Assembly: GCA_016710525.1 (NCBI GenBank)
Contig: JADJVQ010000002.1
Span: 186,001 to 250,000 of the forward strand
DNA: 64,000 nucleotides
Reading direction: 5' to 3'
From: Burkholderiaceae bacterium
GTDB lineage: Bacteria > Pseudomonadota > Gammaproteobacteria > Burkholderiales > Burkholderiaceae_E
The notes under the pieces were generated by a model. The model had not been told where the DNA came from, searched no databases, and saw nothing but the letters and a program-made list of their open reading frames with translations. The translations under genes were made by a program, and so were the position numbers. Within the stretch, counting starts at the first letter, position 1. Each line of letters begins with the position of its first letter. Shown one piece after another: positions 45,288 to 53,211 of the stretch.

Positions 45288-46484
45288 TTAAGCGGCGTTC
45301 GGCTTGCCTGCCAGATGCGCGCGCACCAGCGGCGCGAGGATGCCGACCAGGTGGTCGACATGCTCGCGGCTGAAAATCAGCGGGGGCAGCATGCGGATGA
45401 CGGTATCGGCGGTGACGTTCAGCACGACGCCGGCATCCAGGCATTGTTTGACCAGTTCGCCGCAGGGGCGGTCGAGTTCGATGCCCAGCATCAGGCCGCG
45501 ACCGCGGATCTCGAGCACGCCGGGCAGGCTGCCGATCTCGCGCTGCAGGCACTGCACCAGGTAATCGCCGATGCGCGCCGCATTGCCCAGCAGATCGTCG
45601 CGCTCCATCACCTGCATCGTGACCAGGCCGGCGCGCATCGCCAGCGGATTGCCGCCGAAGGTGGTGCCGTGATTGCCCGGCTGGAATACCTCGGCGGCGG
45701 CGCCATGGGCCACCACCGCGCCGACCGGCACGCCCGAGGCCAGGCCCTTGGCCAGCGGCATGACATCGGGAACGATGTCGGCCCACTGGTGGGCGAACCA
45801 CTTGCCGGTGCGACCGGTGCCGCACTGCACTTCGTCGATCATCAGCAGCAGGCCGCGTTCGTCGCACAGCCGGCGTGCTTCGCGCAGATAGTCGATGCGC
45901 GCGGCCTGGATGCCGCCTTCGCCCTGGATCGCTTCCAGGAATACCGCCACCACGTTCGGACGGTCGGCCACGACCTTGCGCAAGGCCTCGATATCGTTCA
46001 GCGGCACCCGCGGGAATCCGGTCACCAGGGGCTCGAACCCCTTTTGCACCTTGTAGTTGCCGGTGGCCGACAGGGTGGCCAGCGAGCGGCCATGGAAGGC
46101 CTTCTCGTAGACGACGATTTCCGGGGCGTCGATGCCGCGGTCGTGGCCGTATTTTCGCGCGATCTTGATCGCCGCCTCGTTGGCCTCCAGGCCCGAGTTG
46201 CAGAAGAACACATTGGTCATGCCCGAGACCTGCACCAGCCGGGTGGCCAGTTCGTGCTGCAGCGGCACGGTGAACAGGTTCGAGCAATGCATCATCCGGG
46301 CGACCTGCTCGCGCAGCGCGGCGACCAGGGTGGGGTGATTGTGCCCGAGGGTGTTGACGGCGATTCCGGCCAGGCAGTCGAGATAGCGTCGTCCCTCGGT
46401 GTCGAACAGCCATACGCCGTCGCCGTGGGTGAAGGCGATCGACTGTTGCGCATAGGTGGTCATCAGCGGCGATGAGGCGGCCAT
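45288..46484 (-). CDS. argD: Acetylornithine aminotransferase
   Basis: This 398-residue class III PLP aminotransferase converts acetylglutamate semialdehyde to N-acetylornithine. It has CNSGLEANEAAIKIARKYG, FHGRSLATLSATGN, the cofactor Asp in LLMIDEVQCGTGRTG, the PLP lysine in LAKGLASGVPVG and HGTTFGGNPLA. Adjacency to argF makes the arginine role very likely; many members also act on succinyl-ornithine or GABA. ATG 46484 with GGAGA upstream is the probable start; the frame is open 29 codons further back through a hairpin region that looks like a leader. Confidence 0.92.
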   Translation of the reverse strand: MAASSPLMTTYAQQSIAFTHGDGVWLFDTEGRRYLDCLAGIAVNTLGHNHPTLVAALREQVARMMHCSNLFTVPLQHELATRLVQVSGMTNVFFCNSGLEANEAAIKIARKYGHDRGIDAPEIVVYEKAFHGRSLATLSATGNYKVQKGFEPLVTGFPRVPLNDIEALRKVVADRPNVVAVFLEAIQGEGGIQAARIDYLREARRLCDERGLLLMIDEVQCGTGRTGKWFAHQWADIVPDVMPLAKGLASGVPVGAVVAHGAAAEVFQPGNHGTTFGGNPLAMRAGLVTMQVMERDDLLGNAARIGDYLVQCLQREIGSLPGVLEIRGRGLMLGIELDRPCGELVKQCLDAGVVLNVTADTVIRMLPPLIFSREHVDHLVGILAPLVRAHLAGKPNAA

Positions 46485-46512
46485 CTCGGTCTCCGGATCA
46501 GAAACGGGCAAG

Positions 46513-46568
46513 GCGAACGACCGCGCGCGGTCATTCGCGAAAACAACAACGGCGGCCTGCGCCGCCGT
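46513..46568 (-). terminator. Leader hairpins upstream of argD, possible attenuator
   Basis: On the minus strand an 8-bp perfect stem (46568-46561 with 46556-46549, four-base loop) is followed by the T-rich TTGTTGTTTTC, an intrinsic-terminator layout. A second near-perfect 13-bp stem (46538-46526 with 46525-46513, one mismatch) follows before the argD ATG. As nothing is transcribed on this strand upstream, a conditional terminator in the argD-argF leader is the likeliest reading. Confidence 0.5.
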
Positions 46569-46719
46569 CATGAAAGGAAACGGGCTCGAGCCCGTCCTGA
46601 ACGAGATTGTAGGTGAAAGCGTCGCGGCGAGGAACGGCGCGCGGCCGGCCGGCCACGACCGCCGGGAGCCATCCTGGTGCCGTTCGCGACCGGATGCATG
46701 AGTGTCAAGGTCGCGCGGC

Positions 46720-46725
46720 TATAAT
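46720..46725 (+). promoter_or_regulatory. Candidate -10 box for the DUF3579 gene
   Basis: A perfect TATAAT lies 90 bases before the DUF3579 start. The -35 region is weak (ATGAGT at 16-bp spacing). It is the best sigma-70 -10 hexamer seen in the argD/DUF3579 divergent region. Confidence 0.45.
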
Positions 46726-46814
46726 CCGACACGTTCAGTGGCAGGCTGTCAAACCGGGAGATCCCCGGTCCGGGACGACCCGGCGGCCGCGAGCCCTGGC
46801 ACGATATCCCCGCC

Positions 46815-47111
46815 ATGAGCTCCCCCATCACGGTTTGCTCTTTCACCATCGTAGGGGTGACCCGACAGGGCCGCCCGTTCCGACCCAGCGACTGGGCCGA
46901 ACGCCTGTGCGGCGTGATGTCGTCGTTCCGCCCGCCGGGTGCCGGTCCGCAGGCGCACATCACGTATTCGCCCTATGTCACGCCGGGTGTGCACGACGGG
47001 GCGAAGTGCGTGAGAGTCGACTCCCGGATCGAGCAGATCGAGCCGATGGCCTACAAGTTCCTGCGCAGCTTCGCGGCCGACAATGATCTCCAGGTGCTCG
47101 AGGCAAGCTGA
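46815..47111 (+). CDS. DUF3579-family protein
   Basis: This 98-residue protein matches the betaproteobacterial DUF3579 family: VCSFTIVGVTRQGRPFRPSDWAERLCG, SPYVTPGVHDGAKCVRVD and IEPMAYKFLRSFAADNDLQV. It has no signal or membrane segment. The family is usually found beside arginine-synthesis genes in Burkholderiales, as here with argD-argF on the other strand, but its function is not established. No good ribosome-binding site precedes the ATG, though the family N-terminus supports this start. Confidence 0.85.
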   Translation: MSSPITVCSFTIVGVTRQGRPFRPSDWAERLCGVMSSFRPPGAGPQAHITYSPYVTPGVHDGAKCVRVDSRIEQIEPMAYKFLRSFAADNDLQVLEAS

Positions 47112-47173
47112 TCCTCAATCTCAAAAACCGTCGCTAAGTTGCCGACACAAAAGGGGTTTTTGCCAGAAGTGTC

Positions 47174-47202
47174 TTGCCTATCACGGGCGGTGTGAAGATA
47201 AA
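47174..47202 (+). promoter_or_regulatory. Candidate promoter of the double-receiver gene
   Basis: TTGCCT (47174-47179) and GATAAA (47197-47202) are separated by 17 bp in an AT-rich gap between two plus-strand genes; TAAAAT at 47199-47204 is an alternative -10. The start codon at 47258 has GAGGAG upstream. Confidence 0.45.
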
Positions 47203-47257
47203 ATTGGTGATAGACCTGCGGTCTTTGCAACCGCGGCGTCATGAGGAGTGACCGAGC

Positions 47258-48184
47258 ATGCCGTTCCCGGAGCACCTGCGCGCCAGCTGGGGCGTGACCG
47301 AGATGGGGCATCCGGGAAGCGCGGCGCTGGATCCCCGGCCGCGTTACCGGGTGGCCAATTTCGGACTGGGCCATAAGCTGCAGCGCCTGATGGAGATCGT
47401 GCTGCGCCACGCGCGTCACAACCAGTACCGATTCGAACTGGCGCCGAGCCGCGGGCCGGGCGAGTACGACATCGCGATGGTCGACATGACCGCGCGCGGC
47501 GGCCCGGAAGTCGCCAACACCTTGCGCCGCCTGCCTCAGGCTCGTCCCGTGGTGAAGGTCGGACGGCGCAACGACGAGGTGCGCGGCCACGACGATCTGC
47601 TGCAGTCCTCGTTCACCATGAACCTGCTTGCCACCCTGAACAAGGTGGTCGAGGAGCGCCTGATGACCCAGGCGGCGGCTCGGCGGCAGAGCGCGCCGCC
47701 GGCGCCTCGACTGCGCAGCATCGATCGCGCCGCGACGCCGCCGCGCGCCGCCACCGATGGTGACATGCAGGATACGGTCACCCAGCTGCCGACCCGGCGG
47801 CCGCGGGTGCTGGTCGTCGACGACAGCCCGACCGTGCGCCGCCAGCTGGCGGTTGCGATGCATCGGATGGGTTTGGACAGCGAAGGCGTGAGTTCGGCGC
47901 GCGAAGCCTTGGACACCCTGGCGACGCGGCGCTACGAACTGGTGTTCGTGGACGTCGTGATGCCCGAGATGGACGGTTACCAGCTGACCCGCGAGATCAA
48001 GCGCAACAAGATGCTGCGCCCGATGCCGGTGGTGATCCTGACCAGCCGCTCGTCACCATTCGATCTGGCGCGTGGCGCTCTGGCCGGCTGCAACAGCTAC
48101 CTGGTCAAGCCGGTCAGCCTGCAGTCGCTCAGAGAGACCGTGGCGCGCCAGCTGCACCGCTCGGCGCGCAGGCTCACGCTGTAA
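47258..48184 (+). CDS. Response regulator with degenerate N-terminal and intact C-terminal receiver
   Basis: This 308-residue protein has a standard CheY-like receiver at the C-terminal end (residues 182-302): Asp188/Asp189 in VLVVDDSPTVRR, phospho-acceptor Asp232 in VFVDVVMPEMDGY, Thr262 and Lys284 in NSYLVKPV. The N-terminal part (residues 30-135) has receiver-like alternation with YDIAMVDMTARGGPEV but no acidic pair or conserved Lys, so it looks like a pseudo-receiver. A Pro/Ala-rich linker joins them. No output domain or kinase gene is adjacent. A role in twitching, chemotaxis-like or other phospho-signalling is possible. Confidence 0.8.
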   Translation: MPFPEHLRASWGVTEMGHPGSAALDPRPRYRVANFGLGHKLQRLMEIVLRHARHNQYRFELAPSRGPGEYDIAMVDMTARGGPEVANTLRRLPQARPVVKVGRRNDEVRGHDDLLQSSFTMNLLATLNKVVEERLMTQAAARRQSAPPAPRLRSIDRAATPPRAATDGDMQDTVTQLPTRRPRVLVVDDSPTVRRQLAVAMHRMGLDSEGVSSAREALDTLATRRYELVFVDVVMPEMDGYQLTREIKRNKMLRPMPVVILTSRSSPFDLARGALAGCNSYLVKPVSLQSLRETVARQLHRSARRLTL

Positions 48185-48191
48185 AGCGCAA

Positions 48192-48211
48192 CGGCCACCC
48201 GAGGGTGGCCG
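48192..48211. terminator. Hairpin between convergent response regulator and efp
   Basis: CGGCCACCC (48192-48200) pairs with 48203-48211 across a two-base loop, seven bases after the response-regulator stop. It lies between convergent genes and lacks a T run. A GGCATTCAGCCC-like short repeat follows near 48295-48318. Confidence 0.45.
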
Positions 48212-48310
48212 CCAGGATCACAGTCGAACGTGGGCGGAGAAGTGCAGGCTGAGGGGCAGGCTGAGCCTGCCGTCGTCCCGCGAGCCTCGGCCCGACATTC
48301 AGCCCGGCAT

Positions 48311-48874
48311 TCAGCCCTTGACGCGGCTGCGGTACTCGCCGGTTCGAGTGTCGATCTCGATCTTGTCGCCGATCTCGACGAAGGCCGGCACCGGCAATTC
48401 GAACCCGGTGGGTTTGATGCGCGCCGGTTTCATGACCTTGCCGGAGGTGTCGCCTTTGACCGCGGGCTCGGTGTACTCGACCTCGCGCACCACGCTGTTG
48501 GGCATCTCGACCGAAATGGCCCGGCCCTCGTAGAACGTGACCTCGCAGGGCATGCCGTCGTCGATGTAGTGAACGGCGTCGCCCATGGATTCGGCTTCGA
48601 CTTCGAACTGGTTGTATTCACCGTCCATGAAGACATAGAGCGGTTCGGCAAAGTACGAGTACGTCACTTCGCGCTTGTCGAGCATCAGCACGTCGTATTT
48701 CTCGTCGGCCTTGCAGACGGTTTCGGTGCCGGAGTTGTTCAGCAGGTTCTTCAGCTTGAGCTTCACAACCGCGGCATTACGGCCGGACTTGTTGTATTCG
48801 GCCCGCAGGACCACCATCGGATCCTTGCCGTTCATGATCACATTGCCGACACGCAATTCTGAGGCGAGCTTCAT
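48311..48874 (-). CDS. efp: Translation elongation factor P
   Basis: This 187-residue EF-P relieves ribosome stalling at polyproline stretches. The modification site is Arg32 (YNKSGRNAAVV), the type rhamnosylated by EarP, rather than the lysine modified by EpmA/B. The three OB-like domains are complete, ending KIEIDTRTGEYRSRVKG. earP lies 59 bases upstream on the same strand, which confirms the arginine-rhamnose pathway. It is convergent with the response regulator gene. Confidence 0.96.
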   Translation of the reverse strand: MKLASELRVGNVIMNGKDPMVVLRAEYNKSGRNAAVVKLKLKNLLNNSGTETVCKADEKYDVLMLDKREVTYSYFAEPLYVFMDGEYNQFEVEAESMGDAVHYIDDGMPCEVTFYEGRAISVEMPNSVVREVEYTEPAVKGDTSGKVMKPARIKPTGFELPVPAFVEIGDKIEIDTRTGEYRSRVKG

Positions 48875-48933
48875 AGGGTTCCTTCAAACGCTGGGCGCCC
48901 GGGACAGCCACCGGGGCAAAGAAAAGCCTTGGA

Positions 48934-50163
48934 TTATAACTTGGAATTGCAGAATTCGACCAGCTGTTCGGCCAGGTCCTTCTGAATGGCCGTCGCGCGC
49001 GACAGCGCATCGAAGGCGATGCCCAGTGCTGGCAGATCAGCCGCCACGCGCGCCCAGGCCAGGCCGGGATCGGTGGCGCCGCTCCAGGCGTGACTGAGCT
49101 CGGCCAGTGCGGTGCGGTGGGCCGGTTCGAGTCCGTGCAGTCCGTCCGACTGCCAGTCGAGATAGGCGTCCAGCTTTACCCGGTGGGCCTGGTCGGCCTG
49201 GCGGTAGGGCTGCCAAACCATCGGCCGGCCGGCCCACAGCCCGCGCAGCCAGGAGTCCTCCCCCCGCACGAAGTTCATCTCGCAACTCCACAGCAGCCGG
49301 TCGTAGTCGTCGATCGGCAGCATCGGCAGGCGGGCCAGCGTCAGCTGCCCCAGTTGCCAGCGGGCCGCCCGGTGGTCCGGCGCCGAAGCGCCCTGGCTGG
49401 CGAGCCAGTGCGCCAGCGGTTCGCCGCCGACGCCATCGGCCAGCAGCACGACGGTCGGTTCGGCGGACCGGGCCATCGCGTGCAGCAGGGCGGGCAGGGG
49501 GGCATCGGGGTAACAGAAGATCGACACGCGGCAGCCGGTCCGTTCGGGCAGGCCGTGCGCCTGCCACCACGCCGCCGCGGCAGGGTCGACGCGCCAGGCA
49601 TCGCGGGCGGCCAGCAGTCCGCGTTCGCGCAGCAGCCCGCCGGTCGTCGTGCGGAAGCCGGGAAAATAAAAGTATTCGCAGGCACCGTCGGCCGGCTTGA
49701 CCGACGCCAGGCGGTGGCAGCCCTCGACCCAGCGCTCGGCACTCAGGTATTCGAGATTGATCCACACCGGGCGTGCCGGGCCGCCGGCGAGTCGGCTGCG
49801 CAACCAGCGCGGCGGCTCGCAGCCGAAGGCGCAGATCACCGCGTCGGGCGGGTCGCCGGCCGGTTCGGCGAGCGGCCAGTGCCGCACCGCGAGGGTGCCG
49901 CTGGGAATCGGGGCGATAGGCTCCACGCCGGCGAGCGCGGCATCCCACGCCATGGCCTCCTGCGCCCCGGGGAACGGCATGTCCTGCACGGTGTCCAGCG
50001 CGAGCTCGGGGACCAGGCGGGCGAGCACCTCGGGACGATCGATCCACAGCGTGACAGCCAGCGTGTGTTCGCGCGACAGCTGCCGGGCCAGGCGCCAGCA
50101 CACCCCGGCATCGCCGAAGTTGTCGACGACGCGGCAATACAGGTGCAAGGTCTTCAGAGGCAT
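48934..50163 (-). CDS. earP: EF-P arginine rhamnosyltransferase
   Basis: This 409-residue EarP glycosyltransferase transfers rhamnose from dTDP-rhamnose to Arg32 of EF-P. The N-terminal signature LYCRVVDNFGDAGVCWRLARQL supplies the two Asp (14 and 18) known to be needed in the family. The C-terminal nucleotide-sugar site is in LLWSCEMNFVRGEDSWLRGLWAGRPMVWQPY. It starts at ATG 50163, sharing a base with the stop of the upstream MFS gene (TGATG), and is followed by its substrate efp. The MFS-earP coupling is the unusual part. Confidence 0.95.
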   Translation of the reverse strand: MPLKTLHLYCRVVDNFGDAGVCWRLARQLSREHTLAVTLWIDRPEVLARLVPELALDTVQDMPFPGAQEAMAWDAALAGVEPIAPIPSGTLAVRHWPLAEPAGDPPDAVICAFGCEPPRWLRSRLAGGPARPVWINLEYLSAERWVEGCHRLASVKPADGACEYFYFPGFRTTTGGLLRERGLLAARDAWRVDPAAAAWWQAHGLPERTGCRVSIFCYPDAPLPALLHAMARSAEPTVVLLADGVGGEPLAHWLASQGASAPDHRAARWQLGQLTLARLPMLPIDDYDRLLWSCEMNFVRGEDSWLRGLWAGRPMVWQPYRQADQAHRVKLDAYLDWQSDGLHGLEPAHRTALAELSHAWSGATDPGLAWARVAADLPALGIAFDALSRATAIQKDLAEQLVEFCNSKL

Positions 50164-51431
50164 CAGTCGGGAGACCCGGCGGCCGGGCCCGCAGGCCGCC
50201 GGCCAGACACCAGCACCAGTGCCGCGGCGGCATTGACCACGGCGGCGGCGGCCAGACCTGGCCGGTAGCTGGAAAACGCATCTCTCAGCACGCCGTACAG
50301 CCCCGGTCCGAAGGCGGAGGTGAACTGGATCAGCGTGGCGGCCGCGCCATAGATGGCGCCGAACGACAGGGCGCCGAACTCGCGTCTGACGATGACCGGC
50401 GACAGCGTGGTCACCATTCCGACGGTGAATCCGAACGACAGGCTGGCGCCGATCAGCACCGTCTTGCCGGGCCATGCCGCCATGACCGCCAGCGAAATGG
50501 CCTGCAACAGCATCATCGCACTGCCCAGCAGGCGCACATCGACCCTGTCGACGATCTTGGCCAGCAGGATCCTGCCGCTCAAGGCCGTCAGGCCGGCGCC
50601 GCTCACCAGCAGTCCGGCGCCCGCCGCGCCCAGTACCGGCGCGGTCAGTGTGACGTGGTGGGTCAGGAATCCGATCTGCATGGTCAGCGCCAGGGCGAAG
50701 GCCACTACCACGCGCCAGAAGCTGCCGCTGCGCAGCGCCTGGTTCCGGGTCATCGGCGCCCGAGCGGCGGGCATGCCCGATCCCGAAGGCGCCGGCGGCA
50801 GGCCGTCGCGCGTCTGTCCGATGTCTTCGGGCCGCCGATGACGCAGCACGCCGCCTTGCAGCGGCAGCAGCACCAGCAGGGTCAGCGCCGCCGTCGCCGC
50901 GAGCGCGCTGGCCAGTCCCAGCCGTTCGATGCTCAGCAGCAGCAGCGGCACGCCGAGAATTGATCCGGCGCTGGCGCCCATCAGCGCGAGCGTGGTGGCG
51001 CGGCCCTGGTGCCGCTCGAACCAGGGCGCCAGCGTCGCCGACAGGCCGGTGCTCGACAGGCACGACCATCCGAGTCCGAGCACCGCGAACGACAGGTAAA
51101 GCGCGAGGGCCGAGCCGACCCGCCCGATCGCGAAGACCCCGATCGCCAAGGCCAGCGTTCCCGCCAGCAGCACCGGTCGGGCACCTCGGCGGTCGATCTG
51201 AGCGCCGACCACGGCGGCCGATGCCGCGCTGGTCAGGTAGAAGCCGGTGATCGCGCCCGAGATCAGCGAGATCGACCAGCCATGCAGCGCGCTGAGCGAC
51301 TTCAGATAGACGCTGGCGCCGAACAGGCCCAGTCCCCAGGCGAAGGCGGCGGTCACGGTGCAGGCGGCGACCACCCGCCATCCGTGGAAGGGGCGGCTCC
51401 CTGCCGCCGGCGTCGCCGATCGATCGCTCAA
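50163..51431 (-). CDS. MFS transporter coupled to earP
   Basis: This is an approximately 422-residue major-facilitator protein with about twelve membrane segments. FHGWRVVAACTVTAAFAWGLGLFGASVYL begins the first helix, and AQIDRRGARPVLLAG is the loop 2-3 motif. It resembles the monocarboxylate/oxalate-formate exporter group. The start is uncertain: TTG 51431 gives a short cytoplasmic N-terminus, whereas the frame is open to 51632 with sequence that looks non-coding. Its stop overlaps the earP start (TGATG), so earP translation may depend on it. Confidence 0.8.
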   Translation of the reverse strand: MSDRSATPAAGSRPFHGWRVVAACTVTAAFAWGLGLFGASVYLKSLSALHGWSISLISGAITGFYLTSAASAAVVGAQIDRRGARPVLLAGTLALAIGVFAIGRVGSALALYLSFAVLGLGWSCLSSTGLSATLAPWFERHQGRATTLALMGASAGSILGVPLLLLSIERLGLASALAATAALTLLVLLPLQGGVLRHRRPEDIGQTRDGLPPAPSGSGMPAARAPMTRNQALRSGSFWRVVVAFALALTMQIGFLTHHVTLTAPVLGAAGAGLLVSGAGLTALSGRILLAKIVDRVDVRLLGSAMMLLQAISLAVMAAWPGKTVLIGASLSFGFTVGMVTTLSPVIVRREFGALSFGAIYGAAATLIQFTSAFGPGLYGVLRDAFSSYRPGLAAAAVVNAAAALVLVSGRRPAGPAAGSPD

Positions 51432-51726
51432 TGCGGGCAGGCCATCGGGGCGGCGATGCCGGGGGCGCTGGTGAAGACGTCGTTGGCAGGCATCGGCGGA
51501 TTGTGTGCGCTCGCGGGATGCGATACAAGCGCGCGAGCCGCGGTGCCGGCGGATCTGCGCTGTGTTATCGCGCGAGATGACACGATCGAATGGCCCGGGA
51601 CGCTGTAGAGTGGCAAATCCGCCCAGCGACATTTGTCAATGCAGGCAGTAATTCGTCGGACCATGATCCAGGGGCATTTTTCAGGCTTCTGCCATCGGCC
51701 CAACACTTCACCGGGAGGCAGCGGAC

Positions 51727-52365
51727 ATGTCGACTCTGTACCTCGTTGATGACCATGTCATCGTGCGCGAAGGCATGCGCGCATTGTTCGAGGCTGCCGG
51801 CTTCGATGTCGTCGGCGAAGCCGGTGATGTCGCGATCGCCGCGGCCGATATTGCGCGGCTCGTTCCCGATGTCGTCCTGCTCGATCTGCTGCTGGGCGAG
51901 CACTCGGGCATGGATCTGCTGCGCGTGCTGCAGCAGAACAAATCACGCTCGCGGGTGATCGTACAGACCATGGCGGAACAGGCCCGCTACATCTCGGAGG
52001 CGGTCAAGCTGGGGGCGGCCGGCTACGTGCTCAAGGGTTCGGATGGCGCCGAAGTCGTGCGTGCGATCCACGATGTGCTCGAAGGCCGGCGCCATTTCAG
52101 CGGACCTGTGGCCGAGCGGCTGGTCGATTCGATCGGCGCGCCCCAGCACGCCAACGCGCTGGCGACCCTGTCGGCGCGTGAGCGCCAGATCCTTGAACTG
52201 GTGGTACGGGGCAACTCCAGTGCCACGATCGGCGCCAGCCTCGCCTTGTCTCCCAAGACCGTCGATACCTATCGCAGTCGCCTGATGGCCAAGCTGTCGG
52301 TGCGCGACCTGGCCAGCCTGGTGCGGCTGGCCGTGCGTGAAGGGGTGATCGATTCCGACCGCTGA
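51727..52365 (+). CDS. NarL/FixJ-type response regulator
   Basis: This 212-residue response regulator has an N-terminal receiver (Asp8/Asp9, phospho-acceptor Asp53 in VVLLDLLLGEHSG, Lys103 in GYVLKG) and a C-terminal LuxR-type helix-turn-helix (LSARERQILELVVRGNSSATIGASLALSPKTVDTYRSRLMAKL). No histidine kinase is adjacent; an HPt protein gene follows 15 bases downstream, which suggests that phosphate reaches the regulator through a phosphorelay from a distant hybrid kinase. GGAGGCAG lies before the ATG. Confidence 0.93.
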   Translation: MSTLYLVDDHVIVREGMRALFEAAGFDVVGEAGDVAIAAADIARLVPDVVLLDLLLGEHSGMDLLRVLQQNKSRSRVIVQTMAEQARYISEAVKLGAAGYVLKGSDGAEVVRAIHDVLEGRRHFSGPVAERLVDSIGAPQHANALATLSARERQILELVVRGNSSATIGASLALSPKTVDTYRSRLMAKLSVRDLASLVRLAVREGVIDSDR

Positions 52366-52391
52366 ACTTGACCGCTGAACTTGACCGCTGA
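52357..52391 (+). repeat. 13-bp tandem repeat across regulator stop and HPt start
   Basis: GACCGCTGAACTT occurs twice in tandem (52357-52369, 52370-52382) and is followed by a nine-base partial third copy (52383-52391). The first copy contains the regulator's stop codon, and the repeat boundary provides the TTG used by the HPt gene. It is probably a slippage duplication. Confidence 0.85.
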
Positions 52392-52803
52392 CGTGGCCGA
52401 GTTTCCTGCCATCGACGGTGTCGACGTCGCCCGGGGTATGAGTTCGGTCGGCGCCAATCCGGCGGTCTACCGGCGGTTGCTGGGGCGGTTCAGCGACGAG
52501 CACGGCGACGATGGATCGCGGCTGCGCAGCCTGCTCGATGCCGGGCGGCGTGCCGATGCGGCTCGGATGATTCACCGTCTGCGCGGCAGCGCGCTCATCC
52601 TGGGCGTTGTTGGCGTTGCCCAGCAGGCGGCACGGATCGAGGGTCATCTGAGCGAGGGCTGCGACGCGCTGGCGGTGGCGGGGACCGGTGCGCTCGACGA
52701 CTTGCTGACCAGCGTGGTCACCGCCATCCGCCGGACGCTTGCGGACCCGATGCCCGGAACGGCATCGGCTGAACGAACTCCTCCAGGCCCGACAGGTCCC
52801 TAG
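52381..52803 (+). CDS. HPt-domain phosphotransfer protein
   Basis: This 140-residue protein is a single histidine-phosphotransfer domain. His65 lies in MIHRLRGSALILG, the standard HxLKG-type helix, with a flanking four-helix bundle and a short Pro-rich tail. The start is TTG 52381 inside a tandem repeat, or GTG 52393. It directly follows a NarL-type regulator, presumably its partner. Its TAG stop and that of the convergent KTSC gene share the palindrome CTAG. Confidence 0.82.
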   Translation: MTADVAEFPAIDGVDVARGMSSVGANPAVYRRLLGRFSDEHGDDGSRLRSLLDAGRRADAARMIHRLRGSALILGVVGVAQQAARIEGHLSEGCDALAVAGTGALDDLLTSVVTAIRRTLADPMPGTASAERTPPGPTGP

Positions 52804-53090
52804 GCGGGGGGATCGGCAGGGGGCGCCGTCGCGCCGAACAGGTCGTCGAGCCGGCTGCGCGCCTGGTCCTGGCCGGCCGCACTGGCTGGCTCGCTCGGGT
52901 ACTCCTCGGCGATCCGGTCATCGAAATAGCTGCCCGGGTTGGGCGAGGCCAGCAGACGCCGCCAGACTTCGTCGGGCACCCCCTTGTAGGTCCGCATCGA
53001 GCGGTCGCCGAAAACGATTTCGAGGCGTTGCAGCCGCGCGTCGTAGCCGGCACTGCGCAGTCTCGCGCCGGTCAGTTTGCGATGTTCCAT
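52800..53090 (-). CDS. KTSC-domain protein
   Basis: This 96-residue protein has a KTSC-like core: ARLRSAGYDARLQRLEIVFGDRSMRTYKGVPDEVWRRLLASPNPGSYFDDRI. KTSC domains are short, found alone or fused to lysyl-tRNA-synthetase-like or other proteins, and may bind nucleic acid; no function is established. ATG 53090 is chosen because the domain begins just after it; the longer frame to 53189 adds low-complexity sequence. It overlaps the HPt stop through the shared CTAG. Confidence 0.8.
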   Translation of the reverse strand: MEHRKLTGARLRSAGYDARLQRLEIVFGDRSMRTYKGVPDEVWRRLLASPNPGSYFDDRIAEEYPSEPASAAGQDQARSRLDDLFGATAPPADPPA

Positions 53091-53211
53091 CCGGGCTCCC
53101 TGAATGAATCCGATCGAGTGAAACCCGCGCGCCGTCCTGGATCGCGCTGACGCGGGGCCACCCATGCCTGCCCGCATAATAGAGCGCACCGGCCGTCATT
53201 CGGAGTTCCCG

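Noticed and set aside
48934..51528. An 864-residue MFS/EarP fusion frame
   Set aside because: The upstream part is out of frame with the transporter; EarP starts at ATG 50163 with its normal N-terminus.
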